From: an uncultured Sedimentitalea sp.
GTDB taxonomy: Bacteria > Pseudomonadota > Alphaproteobacteria > Rhodobacterales > Rhodobacteraceae
Assembly (NCBI GenBank): GCA_947504115.1
Contig: CANNGH010000006.1
Location: forward strand, 1 to 64,000
DNA length: 64,000 nt
Direction of reading: 5' to 3'
Position 1 is the first letter of the stretch; the number at the start of each line of letters is the position of its first letter. Made by a program: the position numbers and the translations under genes. Of the stretch, positions 17,988 to 27,385 are shown in pieces. The notes beneath the pieces are model-generated. The model was given only the letters and a program-made list of their open reading frames with translations, had not been told where the DNA came from and searched no databases.

Positions 17988-19951
17988 TCCGCAGGCACCG
18001 CCGCGCGCGGCGACTTGCGCGACCCCGCCGCCACCCGGAACCGCCGGTCGGACAGGCTCAGCGCGCCGCCGAATGCCATCAGGATCGCACCGCCCCAGAT
18101 CCAGTTCGCGAACGGCTTGATATAGGTGCGCATGGTCCAGCCGCCATCGCCCTGCCGGTCGCCGATCACCACGTAGACGTCGCGCAGAAAGCCGTTGTCG
18201 ATCGCCGCTTCGGTCGTGGGCATGCGCGCCACCGGATAATCGCGCTTTTCGGGATAAAGCTCGGTAATGAATTGCCCGTCACGCTCCAGCACCACGTGAC
18301 CCATCGTGGTGAGATAATTGGGCCCCTCGCCGCGCCGCACCTGATCCAGCGTCAGCGTATAGGCCCCGACCTCGAACGGTTGGTCGACATAGGCAACGCG
18401 AATATCCTCTTCTTCCCATGCGGTCAGCCCGGCAATGGCGAACATGGTCACGCCCAGCCCGCCATGGGCCACCGCCTTGCCCCAATCGGCACGCGGCAGT
18501 CGCGTCAACCGACCCAGCCGTCCGCCGCCGCGCCCGGTGCGCGACCACAGATCGACGGCGGCACCGAACACCAGCCACGCGCCGAGGAACAGCCCGACCG
18601 GCCCCAACGCGCTGCGTCCGGTCTGCATCGCCCAGACCAGCAGCGCCAGCGCCAGCGCCAGACCGAATGCATAACGCAGCGACCAGGCCACGCGCCCGAT
18701 ACGCCCACGCTTCCACGGCAGCATCGCGCCGATCGGCATGATCAGCCCCAGCAGCACCATGAAGGGCGTGAAGGCCATGTTGAAGAACGGCGCCCCGACG
18801 CTCAGCTTGCGGTCGAAGAACATCTCGGCCAACATCGGCCACATGGTGCCGATGAACACCACGAAACAGGCCACCGCAAGGATCACGTTGTTGGCCACCA
18901 GCGCGCTTTCGCGGCTGACGACACCGAACACCCCCCGCGCCTCCATCGCTCCGGCCCGCATCGCGTAAAGCACCAGCGCACCGCCGGTGAAGACCGCCAG
19001 AATGATCAGGATGAACACGCCGCGTTCGGGATCGTTGGCAAAGGCATGCACACTGGTCAAAAGCCCCGAGCGCACGATGAACGTGCCGATCAGCGAAAAG
19101 CCGAACGCCAGTATCGCCAGCAGGATGGTCCAGCTTTTCAGCGATTCGCGTTTTTCCACCACGATGGCCGAATGCAGCAAGGCGGCGGCCAGCAGCCAGG
19201 GCATGAAACTGGCGTTTTCCACCGGATCCCAGAACCAGAACCCGCCCCAGCCCAGTTCGTAATAGGCCCACCACGACCCGAGCGCGATGCCGATGGTCAG
19301 GAAAATCCACGCGGCCAGCGTCCAGGGCCGCACCCAACGCGCCCATGCGGCATCGACCCGCCCCTCGATCAGGGCGGCAACGGCAAAGGAAAACGCCATG
19401 CTGAGACCAACATAGCCGAGATACAAAAACGGCGGATGAAACGCGAGGCCCGGATCCTGCAACAGCGGGTTCAGATCCTGCCCGTCAAAGGGCGGCACCG
19501 CCAGACGCAGGAACGGGTTCGAGGTGAACAGGATGAACATCAGGAACGCCACGCCGATCGCCGCCTGCACCGACAGCACCCGCGCCCGCAGGCCTGGCGG
19601 CAGATTGCCGCCGAACCAGGCCGCCATCGCGCCGAACAGCGCCACGATCAGCACCCACAGCAGCATCGAGCCTTCGTGATTGCCCCAGGTTCCGCTGATC
19701 TTGTACAGCATCGGTTTCGCCGAATGGCTGTTCTCGACCACCAGCAAAAGCGAGAAATCCGACGTCACGAAGGCCCAGGTCAGCGCGCCGAAGGAAAAGG
19801 CGATAAGCAGGAACTGCAGATTCGCCGCGGGTTCGGCGACAGCCATCCATCCCGGCCAGCGTTTATGTGCACCCACCATGGGCACGACCATCTGCACGAT
19901 GGCGACCATGAGGGAAAGAATAAGGGCGAAATGGCCAAGCTCGGTAATCAT
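17984..19951 (-). CDS. ccmF: Heme lyase subunit CcmF
   Basis: A 655-residue polytopic inner-membrane protein that attaches heme to c-type apocytochromes with CcmH. The tryptophan-rich heme-handling motif WGGFWFWDPVENAS is present with periplasmic His-containing loops (HPPFLYLGYVG, SVHAFANDPERG), and about 15 hydrophobic segments can be counted. ATG 19951 (MITELGHFALIL) is the natural start; the frame extends 21 codons further without a ribosome site. Overlaps ccmH by four bases. It is separated from ccmE by a holin/endolysin pair. Confidence 0.95.
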   Translation of the reverse strand: MITELGHFALILSLMVAIVQMVVPMVGAHKRWPGWMAVAEPAANLQFLLIAFSFGALTWAFVTSDFSLLLVVENSHSAKPMLYKISGTWGNHEGSMLLWVLIVALFGAMAAWFGGNLPPGLRARVLSVQAAIGVAFLMFILFTSNPFLRLAVPPFDGQDLNPLLQDPGLAFHPPFLYLGYVGLSMAFSFAVAALIEGRVDAAWARWVRPWTLAAWIFLTIGIALGSWWAYYELGWGGFWFWDPVENASFMPWLLAAALLHSAIVVEKRESLKSWTILLAILAFGFSLIGTFIVRSGLLTSVHAFANDPERGVFILIILAVFTGGALVLYAMRAGAMEARGVFGVVSRESALVANNVILAVACFVVFIGTMWPMLAEMFFDRKLSVGAPFFNMAFTPFMVLLGLIMPIGAMLPWKRGRIGRVAWSLRYAFGLALALALLVWAMQTGRSALGPVGLFLGAWLVFGAAVDLWSRTGRGGGRLGRLTRLPRADWGKAVAHGGLGVTMFAIAGLTAWEEEDIRVAYVDQPFEVGAYTLTLDQVRRGEGPNYLTTMGHVVLERDGQFITELYPEKRDYPVARMPTTEAAIDNGFLRDVYVVIGDRQGDGGWTMRTYIKPFANWIWGGAILMAFGGALSLSDRRFRVAAGSRKSPRAAVPAE

Positions 19952-20027
19952 GGCCCCTGTATACGCTGCGGGCGGCATGGCTTCCAATCGTTTTCCACAC
20001 CGCCCGGCGTTCACATTGTCGCGGGGA

Positions 20028-20573
20028 TCAGCGCCCGCGTTGCGCCCGCCAGTCGGCCAGTGCCGGATTGTCCCGCGACGGCGGTCCTGCCGAGGTCGGT
20101 TCGGCGGCGCGCAGGTCGCGCAGGCGATCCAGATTATCCATCACCTCGGGCGCGCGCGCCATCGTCACCGCCATGTCGCGCTGGAAATCCTGGTTCTTGC
20201 GATGATGCCGTGCCCCGAAATAGAACGACACGATCACGCCCAGCAGCCACCACAACGGTTCGGGCACCAGCGCGATTCCCTGCATGCGCTCGGCGAACCA
20301 CAACGGATCAACCATGGCGGCCACGAACAACCCCAGCGTTCCCAACGCCATCATCGGGCGCGGCAGCCGGTTCACACCGTCCATGAGACGGTCGAATCGC
20401 GACGGTCGCGATTGCGCGAATTCGGCGGCGAACTGCACCATCGCCTGCGCGCGGGCTTCGGCGCCGCGCTCCGCGCCCGCTTCGGCGTTTTCACGAAACA
20501 CCTCAACTGTTTCGCGCAAGGCATTGCGCCCATTTCCGAAAATCAGACCCAGGATATCGCCGATCAACGCCAT
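20028..20573 (-). CDS. GTA-type three-transmembrane holin
   Basis: A 181-residue protein. An amphipathic N-terminus (MALIGDILGLIFGNGRN) and a charged helical stretch are followed by two clear membrane segments (PMMALGTLGLFVAAMVDP and LWWLLGVIVSFYFGARH), matching the GTA_holin_3TM pattern (PF11351) found next to the gene-transfer-agent endolysin of Rhodobacterales. It would open the inner membrane so that the endolysin reaches the cell wall and particles are released. Its start overlaps the end of the endolysin gene by 10 bases. The longer open frame upstream lies inside the endolysin gene and is not used. Confidence 0.82.
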   Translation of the reverse strand: MALIGDILGLIFGNGRNALRETVEVFRENAEAGAERGAEARAQAMVQFAAEFAQSRPSRFDRLMDGVNRLPRPMMALGTLGLFVAAMVDPLWFAERMQGIALVPEPLWWLLGVIVSFYFGARHHRKNQDFQRDMAVTMARAPEVMDNLDRLRDLRAAEPTSAGPPSRDNPALADWRAQRGR

Positions 20574-21175
20574 GCCGCGACCCTCCGGGCGAAATCCTGC
20601 GCACTCAAATGATAGCGCGGCGACAGAAACTCCTCGGCCCGCCTGATCCAACCGCCCTTGCCACCCGCCCGGGTACGGGCATATTTGCGGCTGGCCGGTC
20701 GACGGTCGGCGAGGTCTAGGTAATAGTCGCGCCGGGCCACCCCGTAGGCGTCGCGCAGCAGCGTTTCGTCCGGATCCGCCGCGTCCCGCGCTGCGGCCAA
20801 TGTCTGCGGACCGATCACCCCGTCCACCGCGACGCCATAGCCCATCTGATTCAGCAGGCGCTGCAGGATCCTGACCGCGTTGGCGCCCGCATTCACATAC
20901 ATGTCGAACAGGCTGGGCTGCAGTGCCGCCGGCATCGCGGCGATGCCGGGACGCTCGTAATAATGGCCGACGAAGATCTCGATGGCCTGCGCGCGGCTCA
21001 GCGCCCGCACGTCGCCGACATCCACCGTTCCATCACCGGTTACATCCAGTCCGAGACGGCGCAGGGTGTGGATCGTCACACCATGATTCGTCGCTCCACC
21101 CGGATCGTCCGGATCATTCACAAAGCCACCCTCGCGGGCGACGATCCCCTCGGCAATCTCGCGCACAGTCTGCAT
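20564..21175 (-). CDS. GTA-type endolysin, glycoside hydrolase family 108
   Basis: A 203-residue peptidoglycan hydrolase. The GH108 signature REGGFVNDPDDPGGATNHGVT carries the catalytic Glu of the EGG motif, and a C-terminal peptidoglycan-binding domain (GVDGVIGPQTLAA) follows, as in the lysis protein of the Rhodobacter gene transfer agent. With the overlapping holin gene it makes a two-gene lysis cassette. There are no capsid or terminase genes in the window, in keeping with the known separation of GTA lysis genes from the structural cluster. It sits between ccmE and ccmF. Confidence 0.85.
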   Translation of the reverse strand: MQTVREIAEGIVAREGGFVNDPDDPGGATNHGVTIHTLRRLGLDVTGDGTVDVGDVRALSRAQAIEIFVGHYYERPGIAAMPAALQPSLFDMYVNAGANAVRILQRLLNQMGYGVAVDGVIGPQTLAAARDAADPDETLLRDAYGVARRDYYLDLADRRPASRKYARTRAGGKGGWIRRAEEFLSPRYHLSAQDFARRVAAWR

Positions 21176-21267
21176 GGTCCGGTCCCTTCACCAATCGTGA
21201 AGGAACCCTGCCCCGGATTGATTAATCGCGGGAAACCGTACCGCGCGTTGCCCGGCACATCCCCATG

Positions 21268-21295
21268 CTTCTTCTGGCGAAAAATATCCTCTCCG
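21268..21295 (-). repeat. Intergenic repeat, copy 1 (GGATATTTTTCGCCAGAAGAA)
   Basis: On the minus strand this gap upstream of the endolysin gene reads GAGAGGATATTTTTCGCC followed by AGAAGAAG. Nearly the same string occurs on the plus strand at 40976-41000. Both copies lie in gaps just before or after genes. The family looks like a short dispersed Rhodobacteraceae intergenic motif; function unknown. Confidence 0.5.
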
Positions 21296-21317
21296 AAGGC
21301 ACGTCGCGCAGCGGCGT

Positions 21318-21764
21318 TCAGCTGCCCTCCGGCTCCTGGTAAACGCCCTGATCCTTCAACGCGTCGATCACTTCCTTGGGCATGTAGGTCTCGTCGTGCT
21401 TGGCCAGTATCTCGGTCGCGACAAACTCGCCGTCGACATAGCTGCCGGTGCCGACCATGCCCTGGTTCTCCGCGAAAAGATCGGGCAGCACGCCCTTGAA
21501 ACTTACCGGAATGGTCGCACCGCCATCGGTCACCTCGAAGCGGATGACCTCTCCCTGCCCGCGCTTCAGGCTGCCTTCGGCGACCAGTCCGCCGATGCGG
21601 AACACCTCGTTCGGGGCGGGCGGTTCGGCAAGGATCTGCGTCGGCGCACGAAAGAAGTTGATCCCGTCACGCATCGCGTATCCGATCAGCCCGGTGGCCA
21701 GCACCAATGCCACCGCCGCGACGATGATGACCTGTATGCGTCTCTGTTTCTTCAGGCTTTTCAT
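21318..21764 (-). CDS. ccmE: Heme chaperone CcmE
   Basis: A 148-residue periplasmic heme carrier anchored by one N-terminal membrane segment (about 11-30). The OB-fold domain carries the heme-binding AKHDETYMP motif with His123, which bonds covalently to heme, and Tyr127. It takes heme from CcmC and delivers it to CcmF. GAGGATACA precedes the ATG. It follows argC by 7 bases and lies upstream of the inserted holin/endolysin pair and ccmFH. Confidence 0.95.
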   Translation of the reverse strand: MKSLKKQRRIQVIIVAAVALVLATGLIGYAMRDGINFFRAPTQILAEPPAPNEVFRIGGLVAEGSLKRGQGEVIRFEVTDGGATIPVSFKGVLPDLFAENQGMVGTGSYVDGEFVATEILAKHDETYMPKEVIDALKDQGVYQEPEGS

Positions 21765-21771
21765 TGTATCC

Positions 21772-22800
21772 TCACGGGAAAAGCGGAGGCATCATCAGCC
21801 CCTCGGTTTCATCCTCGTCCAGCATCAGGTTGGCGTTCTGCAACGCCTGCCCGCTGCTGCCCTTGGTCAGGTTGTCCAGCGCCGCGATGATGACGGCGCG
21901 ACCCTCGATGCGGTCGGCGACGACGCCGATATGAACGAAGTTCGATCCACGCACGTGGTGCGTGCTCGGCGCCTCGCCAAAGGGCAAAAGCTGCACGAAA
22001 GGTTCATCGCGATAGGTGGCGGCAAAGGTCTCGTATATCGTCCGGGCCTCGCCTTTGACATAGACGGTCGCCAGAATGCCCCGGTTCGCCGGGATCAGGT
22101 GCGGCGTGAACTGCACGCGAACCGGACGCCCCGCCAGAAGCGAGAACTCCTGATCGAACTCGCCCAGATGACGATGGGTGCCGCCGATCGCATAGGCGTT
22201 GTACCCCTCGCTCAACTCGGCATGCAGCAGGTTTTCCTTCAACGACCGCCCGGCCCCGCTGACCGCGCATTTCAGATCGAGGATGATATCGTCCAGATCG
22301 ATCACACCCGCCGAAATCAGCGGACGCAGCGCATATTGCCCGGTCGCCGCATTGCACCCGGTTCCGGCCACCAGCCGCGCGGTGCGGATCTCGTCGCGAT
22401 AGAATTCGGTCAGCCCGTAAACGGCCTCCTGCTGCTGTTCCAACGCGGCATGTTCGTTGCCATACCATTTCCGGTAATCCTCGGGATCGCGCAGCCGGAA
22501 ATCGGCCGAGAGGTCAACGATCTTCACGTCGCACGGCAGATCGCGGATCACCTCCTGGCTGGTCTTGTGCGGCAGAGCGCAGAAACACAGGTCGATCCCG
22601 GAAAAGTCGATCTCGTCGATACGGCAAAGCGCTGGCAGGTCCAGATGCCGCAGGTGGGGAAACACCTCGGCCATGCTCATGCCGGCCTTGCGTTCGCCCG
22701 ACAGCGCGACGATCTCCATATTGGGATGCAGCGCGATCAGACGCACCAGTTCCGCGCCGGTATATCCGCTTGCCCCGAGAATTGCGATTTTATGAGCCAT
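21772..22800 (-). CDS. argC: N-acetyl-gamma-glutamyl-phosphate reductase
   Basis: A 342-residue NADPH-dependent dehydrogenase for the third step of arginine synthesis. The dinucleotide-binding start [12 protein letters not shown], the catalytic Cys in GTGCNAATG, and [13 protein letters not shown] near the end identify the long, proteobacterial ArgC form. First gene of the argC-ccmE run on the minus strand, separated from murI by about 75 bases. Confidence 0.96.
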   Translation of the reverse strand: MAHKIAILGASGYTGAELVRLIALHPNMEIVALSGERKAGMSMAEVFPHLRHLDLPALCRIDEIDFSGIDLCFCALPHKTSQEVIRDLPCDVKIVDLSADFRLRDPEDYRKWYGNEHAALEQQQEAVYGLTEFYRDEIRTARLVAGTGCNAATGQYALRPLISAGVIDLDDIILDLKCAVSGAGRSLKENLLHAELSEGYNAYAIGGTHRHLGEFDQEFSLLAGRPVRVQFTPHLIPANRGILATVYVKGEARTIYETFAATYRDEPFVQLLPFGEAPSTHHVRGSNFVHIGVVADRIEGRAVIIAALDNLTKGSSGQALQNANLMLDEDETEGLMMPPLFP

Positions 22801-22875
22801 GTCCGAGTCTTTCCTTAACGTTCCATTATCAGCAGCCGCGGGGCGGCGATTTGACCATTGTCAAACACCCGCCGA

Positions 22876-23685
22876 TCAGGCCGCCGCAAACCGGATGTCG
22901 CGGCGCAAAAACTGCGCTGCGCGGTCGCTGACCCGGCCGGGATCGCCGGTTGTCAGATAGCCCCCCGCACCGGTCCCGAGCATGCCCGGATGGCGGGTCA
23001 GATAATCCGCCAGACTTTCGGCGACCAGATCGGCCTGGCTGAACACCCGTACCTGCGGCCCCAGCGCCTCCTGAAACGCCTGCGCCACCAGCGGGTAATG
23101 GGTGCAGCCCAGCACCGCCGCTTGCGGGTCGGGCATCTTGCGTTTCAATGCCTCGACATGGCTGCGCACCAGCGCCTCGGCCAGGATCAGATCGCCCTCC
23201 TCGATGGCATCGACGACACCGCCGCAGGCCTGCGCCTCGACATCGACGCCGATGGCGCGAAAGGCCAGTTCGCGCTGGAACGCCCGACTGGCGACCGTCG
23301 CGGGGGTGGCGAACAGCGCCACATGTTTGACCGCCACTTCGCGCGGGGGTGAATTGTCGCCCCATTGCCTCTCGGTCAGCGCCTCGATCAGCGGCACGAA
23401 GACGCCCAGCACCCGCTTGCCCTCGGGCAATCCGCCCTCCTGCATGCGGCGCAGCGCGGCGGCGCTGGCGGTGTTGCAGGCCAGCACGACCAGATCGCAG
23501 CCCCGGTCCCACAGCATGTTGACCGACCGAACCGTCAGCGCGAACAGATCGTCGCTGTCGCGCACGCCGTAGGGCGCATTCAGATTGTCCCCCAGATAGA
23601 GGAATTCCACCTCCGGCAGACGGGACTGCACCGCGGCCAGAACCGTGAGGCCCCCGAGGCCGGAATCAAAAATGCCAACTGCCAT
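22876..23685 (-). CDS. murI: Glutamate racemase
   Basis: A 269-residue cofactor-independent racemase supplying D-glutamate for peptidoglycan. [10 protein letters not shown] opens it; the two catalytic Cys are in LACNTASA and LGCTHYPL, with the Asp/Ser segment near residue 8. ATG 23685 ([12 protein letters not shown]) is chosen because the domain starts there; the frame goes nine codons further. Same strand as argC and the oxidoreductase upstream, but with gaps that suggest its own promoter. Confidence 0.94.
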   Translation of the reverse strand: MAVGIFDSGLGGLTVLAAVQSRLPEVEFLYLGDNLNAPYGVRDSDDLFALTVRSVNMLWDRGCDLVVLACNTASAAALRRMQEGGLPEGKRVLGVFVPLIEALTERQWGDNSPPREVAVKHVALFATPATVASRAFQRELAFRAIGVDVEAQACGGVVDAIEEGDLILAEALVRSHVEALKRKMPDPQAAVLGCTHYPLVAQAFQEALGPQVRVFSQADLVAESLADYLTRHPGMLGTGAGGYLTTGDPGRVSDRAAQFLRRDIRFAAA

Positions 23686-23793
23686 ATCCGCGCCCGTGCT
23701 GCTGCGTTCCAACGGTCGCCCGCTTGTGCGGACAATACCTGCGGCTGCACATAAGCCGCTTTGACGGGGAAATCCATCGCTCCGTCGCCATGC

Positions 23794-26700
23794 CTATTCG
23801 GCCGCTTGCGCCATGTCCGGCCCGCCCTGCCGGAACGCGGCCAAAAGCTCTTCGCGCCGTTTGGCGGCCTTTGCCTCATTTCCGGCCTTGACCGGGCCAA
23901 AGCCGCGAATGTCCAGCGGCAAGGCCGCCAGCGCGATGGCGATGTCGCGCGTCTGTGGCGTCACCTTGCCCAGCACCTCGGCCATATCCGCCTCATATTG
24001 CGCGATCAGCGCCCGCTCCATGCGCCGCTCATGGCTGTATCCGAACGGATCGAAGGCCGTGCCACGCAGGAACTTCAGCGATTTGAGCAGCTTGAAGGGC
24101 GTTTCCATCCAGGCTCCGAACTGGCGCTTTTTGGGGCGTCCATCGGCATCCTTGCCGCCCAGGATCGGTGGAGCCAGATGGAACGTCATCCTGAAATCGC
24201 CGTCGAATTGCGCACGCGCCTTTTCGCGGCTGTCCAGCAGCAGGCGCGCGACCTCGTATTCGTCCTTGTAGCTCAACAGCTTGTGATATCCCTTGGCGAC
24301 CGCTTCCTTCAGATCCGTGTCTTCGATCCCCGCCAGCATCGCGCGATACCGCCGCGCCAGCGCCTTGCCCTGGTAAGCGGTCAGATGATCGGCACGAAAG
24401 GCGATCCTGTCGTCCAGCGTTTTCGGCATCTCCACGATCGTCGGCTCGCCCAGTCGCGCGGCCTCGTCGGGGTGCAAGACCGCCCAACGCCCGATCTCGA
24501 ACGCGCCTTTGTTGCGCTCGACCGCCGCACCGTTCAGGTCGATTGCCTGCGCGATGGCATCATGGCTGAGCGGGATCAGCCCACGCTGCCACGCCGCACC
24601 AAAGATCATCATGTTGGAAAAGATTGAATCCCCAAGCGCCGCGCGCGCCAGTTCCGAAGCGTCGAACAGATCCAGCCGATCCTTCATCCGCGCCTCCAAC
24701 GCCAGTTCCAGCCGGTCGAAAGGCAGCGCGAATTCGGCGTTGCGGGTGAAATCGCCGGTGATGATCTGATGGCTGTTGACCACCGCGCCGGTCTGCCCGC
24801 CGCGGCACAGGCCAAGCGTTTTCGCGCCCGCGCTGACCACCAGATCGCCGCCGATCAGCGCATGCGCCTCGCCTGTGGCCACGCGGATCGCGCTGATATC
24901 GCCCGGTTCCTCGGCAAGGCGGACATGGATATGTACCGCCCCGCCCTTCTGCGCGAGGCCGGCCATTTCCATCATGCCGGCACCCTTGCCGTCGATCTGT
25001 GCCGCCTGCGCCAGCACCGCGCCGATGGTGACGGCGCCGGTGCCGCCAACGCCCGTGATGACAACGTTATGGGTGCCGTCGATTGATGGCAGGTCGGGCT
25101 CCGGCAGATCGGGCAGGTCCAGATCGGCGGTTGCCTCTTTCTTCGGCTTGGCACCCTCCAGCGTCACGAAGGACGGGCAGAACCCCTTGAGACACGAGAA
25201 ATCCTTGTTGCAACTTGACTGGTCGATGGCCCGCTTGCGCCCCAGTTCGGTCTCTTCGGGCACGATGGACACACAGTTGCTTTGCACGCCGCAATCGCCG
25301 CAGCCCTCGCAGACATCGGTATTGATGAAGACGCGCTTGTCGGGATCGGGGAACAACCCGCGCTTGCGACGGCGGCGCTTTTCGGCGGCGCAGGTCTGGA
25401 TATAGACGATGGCCGACACGCCCTCATGCTGCGCGAACGCCTTTTGCACCGGCATCAGGTCGGCGCGCTCGTGGATTTCGACACCCTTCGGGAAGGCGTT
25501 TAGGTCCACGTCTTCCTTTTCGTCATATACCACGGCAATGTTTTTCACACCCATCGCCTTGAGCTCCGCCACGATGCGGGGCGCATCCAGATCGCCCTCG
25601 TTCTGCTGCCCGCCGGTCATGGCGACGGCGTCGTTGTAAAGGATCTTGTAGGTGATGTTGGTGCCCGCCGCCAAGGCCGCGCGGATCGCCTGAACGCCAG
25701 AGTGGTTGTAGGTGCCGTCACCCAAATTCTGGAACACATGTCCGCGCGTGGAGAACGGCGCCTCGCCGATCCAGTTCGCGCCCTCGCCGCCCATATGGGT
25801 GAATCCCAGCGTCTCGCGATCCATCCATTGCGCCATGTAATGGCAGCCGATCCCGGCATAGGCGCGGCTGCCCTCTGGCAGTTTGGTCGACGTGTTATGC
25901 GGACAGCCCGAGCAGAAATAGGGCAGCCGTGCCGCGATATCCTCGGCATTGTCGTTGCGCCGCGCATCGGCCAGCGCGGCCAGACCGGCGCGGATGCCAT
26001 CGGTATCGCGCCCCTCGTCGATCAGGATTTCGCCCAGTTTCTCGGCAATCGTGATCGGGTCGAGCGCGCCGCGTGTCGGGAACAGTTCCGGCCCGTGCAT
26101 CGATCCGGCACCGCCGCCCTTGTGCCAGCCCCAGACGCGGCGCCCGCGCCGGTCCGAGAATATCGCCTCCTTGATCTGCACCTCGATCAGCTTGCGCTTC
26201 TCCTCGACCACCACGATCAGGTCCAGCCCTTCGGCCCAGTCGTGAAAGCCGCGCATGTCCAGCGGGAACACCTGCCCGACCTTGTAGGTCGTGATCCCCA
26301 GCGCCTCGGCCCTGTCGCCGTCGATGTTCAGCAGGTTCAGCGCATGCACCAGATCCAGCCAGTTCTTGCCCGCCGCGACGAACCCGATCTTCGCGCCCTT
26401 TTGTCCCCAGACCCGCTTGTCGATGCGATTGGCGTGTGCGAATGCCTCGGCGGCAAAGCGTTTGTGGTCGATCACCCGCGCTTCCTGCGCGTGTGGAGTA
26501 TCGACAAGGCGGATGTTCAGCCCGCCCTGCGGCATGGTGAAATCCGGCGTGACCAATTGCATCCGGTCCGGCCGGCCATCGACAACCGAGGTCGCCTCGA
26601 CCGTGTCCTTCATCGTCTTCAGGCCCACCCACAGCCCGGAAAACCGCGACAGGGCAAAGCCATAGACGCCGTAATCCAGTATCTCCTGCACGCCCGCCGG

Positions 26701-27216
26701 GCTGACGATGGGCATATACGCATCCATCAGCGCCCATTCCGACTGGTGCAGCACCGTGGAGCTTTCGCCGGTGTGATCGTCGCCCATCGCCATCAGCACA
26801 CCGCCAAGCGCGCTGGTTCCGGCCATGTTGGCATGGCGGATGACATCGCCCGAGCGATCAACCCCCGGCCCCTTGCCGTACCACAGGCCGTACACGCCAT
26901 CGAACCGCCCCTCGCCGCGCAGTTCCGCCTGCTGGCTGCCCCAAAGCGCGGTGGCGGCCAGATCCTCGTTCAGCCCGGCCTGAAACGTGACGTCATGCGC
27001 CGCCAGCGGCTTGGCCGCGCGCTGCATCTGCAAATCCACCGCGCCCAGCGGACTGCCACGGTAGCCAGTGACCAGCCCGGCGGTATTGTGTCCCGCCGCG
27101 CGGTCGCGCGCCTTTTGCATCAGCATCAGCCGCACCAGCGCCTGCGTGCCGTTCAGCAGAACCGGGCTGCGGTCCAGATCGAACCGGTCGTTCAATGAAA
27201 TCCGTTGCGTGGTCAT
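23794..27216 (-). CDS. Indolepyruvate ferredoxin oxidoreductase, single-chain form
   Basis: A 1140-residue thiamine diphosphate and iron-sulfur enzyme that oxidatively decarboxylates aryl-pyruvates (from aromatic amino acids) to aryl-acetyl-CoA. The alpha-like part carries the TPP fold (GDGTYNHSGVQAIRAALAA, YNDAVAMTGGQ), then a ferredoxin-like Cys cluster (CEGCGDCGVQSNC...CNKDFSCLKGFCPSF), then the gamma/beta-like domain (TGVGGTGAVTIGAVLAQAAQ...GLAQKGGAVHIHVR) and a DUF6537-like tail from about 850. All fused in one chain, in contrast to the split IorAB at 44720-48496. GGGGGAGGCGGGAG precedes the ATG. It diverges from a LysR gene, the likely regulator. Confidence 0.92.
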   Translation of the reverse strand: MTTQRISLNDRFDLDRSPVLLNGTQALVRLMLMQKARDRAAGHNTAGLVTGYRGSPLGAVDLQMQRAAKPLAAHDVTFQAGLNEDLAATALWGSQQAELRGEGRFDGVYGLWYGKGPGVDRSGDVIRHANMAGTSALGGVLMAMGDDHTGESSTVLHQSEWALMDAYMPIVSPAGVQEILDYGVYGFALSRFSGLWVGLKTMKDTVEATSVVDGRPDRMQLVTPDFTMPQGGLNIRLVDTPHAQEARVIDHKRFAAEAFAHANRIDKRVWGQKGAKIGFVAAGKNWLDLVHALNLLNIDGDRAEALGITTYKVGQVFPLDMRGFHDWAEGLDLIVVVEEKRKLIEVQIKEAIFSDRRGRRVWGWHKGGGAGSMHGPELFPTRGALDPITIAEKLGEILIDEGRDTDGIRAGLAALADARRNDNAEDIAARLPYFCSGCPHNTSTKLPEGSRAYAGIGCHYMAQWMDRETLGFTHMGGEGANWIGEAPFSTRGHVFQNLGDGTYNHSGVQAIRAALAAGTNITYKILYNDAVAMTGGQQNEGDLDAPRIVAELKAMGVKNIAVVYDEKEDVDLNAFPKGVEIHERADLMPVQKAFAQHEGVSAIVYIQTCAAEKRRRRKRGLFPDPDKRVFINTDVCEGCGDCGVQSNCVSIVPEETELGRKRAIDQSSCNKDFSCLKGFCPSFVTLEGAKPKKEATADLDLPDLPEPDLPSIDGTHNVVITGVGGTGAVTIGAVLAQAAQIDGKGAGMMEMAGLAQKGGAVHIHVRLAEEPGDISAIRVATGEAHALIGGDLVVSAGAKTLGLCRGGQTGAVVNSHQIITGDFTRNAEFALPFDRLELALEARMKDRLDLFDASELARAALGDSIFSNMMIFGAAWQRGLIPLSHDAIAQAIDLNGAAVERNKGAFEIGRWAVLHPDEAARLGEPTIVEMPKTLDDRIAFRADHLTAYQGKALARRYRAMLAGIEDTDLKEAVAKGYHKLLSYKDEYEVARLLLDSREKARAQFDGDFRMTFHLAPPILGGKDADGRPKKRQFGAWMETPFKLLKSLKFLRGTAFDPFGYSHERRMERALIAQYEADMAEVLGKVTPQTRDIAIALAALPLDIRGFGPVKAGNEAKAAKRREELLAAFRQGGPDMAQAAE

Positions 27217-27304
27217 CTCCCGCCTCCCCCGTCGGCCAGAACAATAAGCGTATGCGGCGATCTTAGGTCATAAAGACTGACCCTCATAGCCGAAATCGGC
27301 AATC

Positions 27305-27323
27305 AGGCAATTATAAGTTGCCT
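27305..27323. promoter_or_regulatory. Inverted repeat in the intergenic region between the oxidoreductase and lysR genes
   Basis: AGGCAA (27305-27310) and TTGCCT (27318-27323) flank a 7-base AT-rich spacer (TTATAAG). It lies about midway in the 169-base divergent region, where a LysR protein would normally bind to control both itself and its target. Candidate operator only. Confidence 0.45.
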
Positions 27324-27385
27324 ATTGTCCACCCCATACCTACATGGAGTTACCTTGATATAGGCCACCGGGCGAAGGATCGAAA

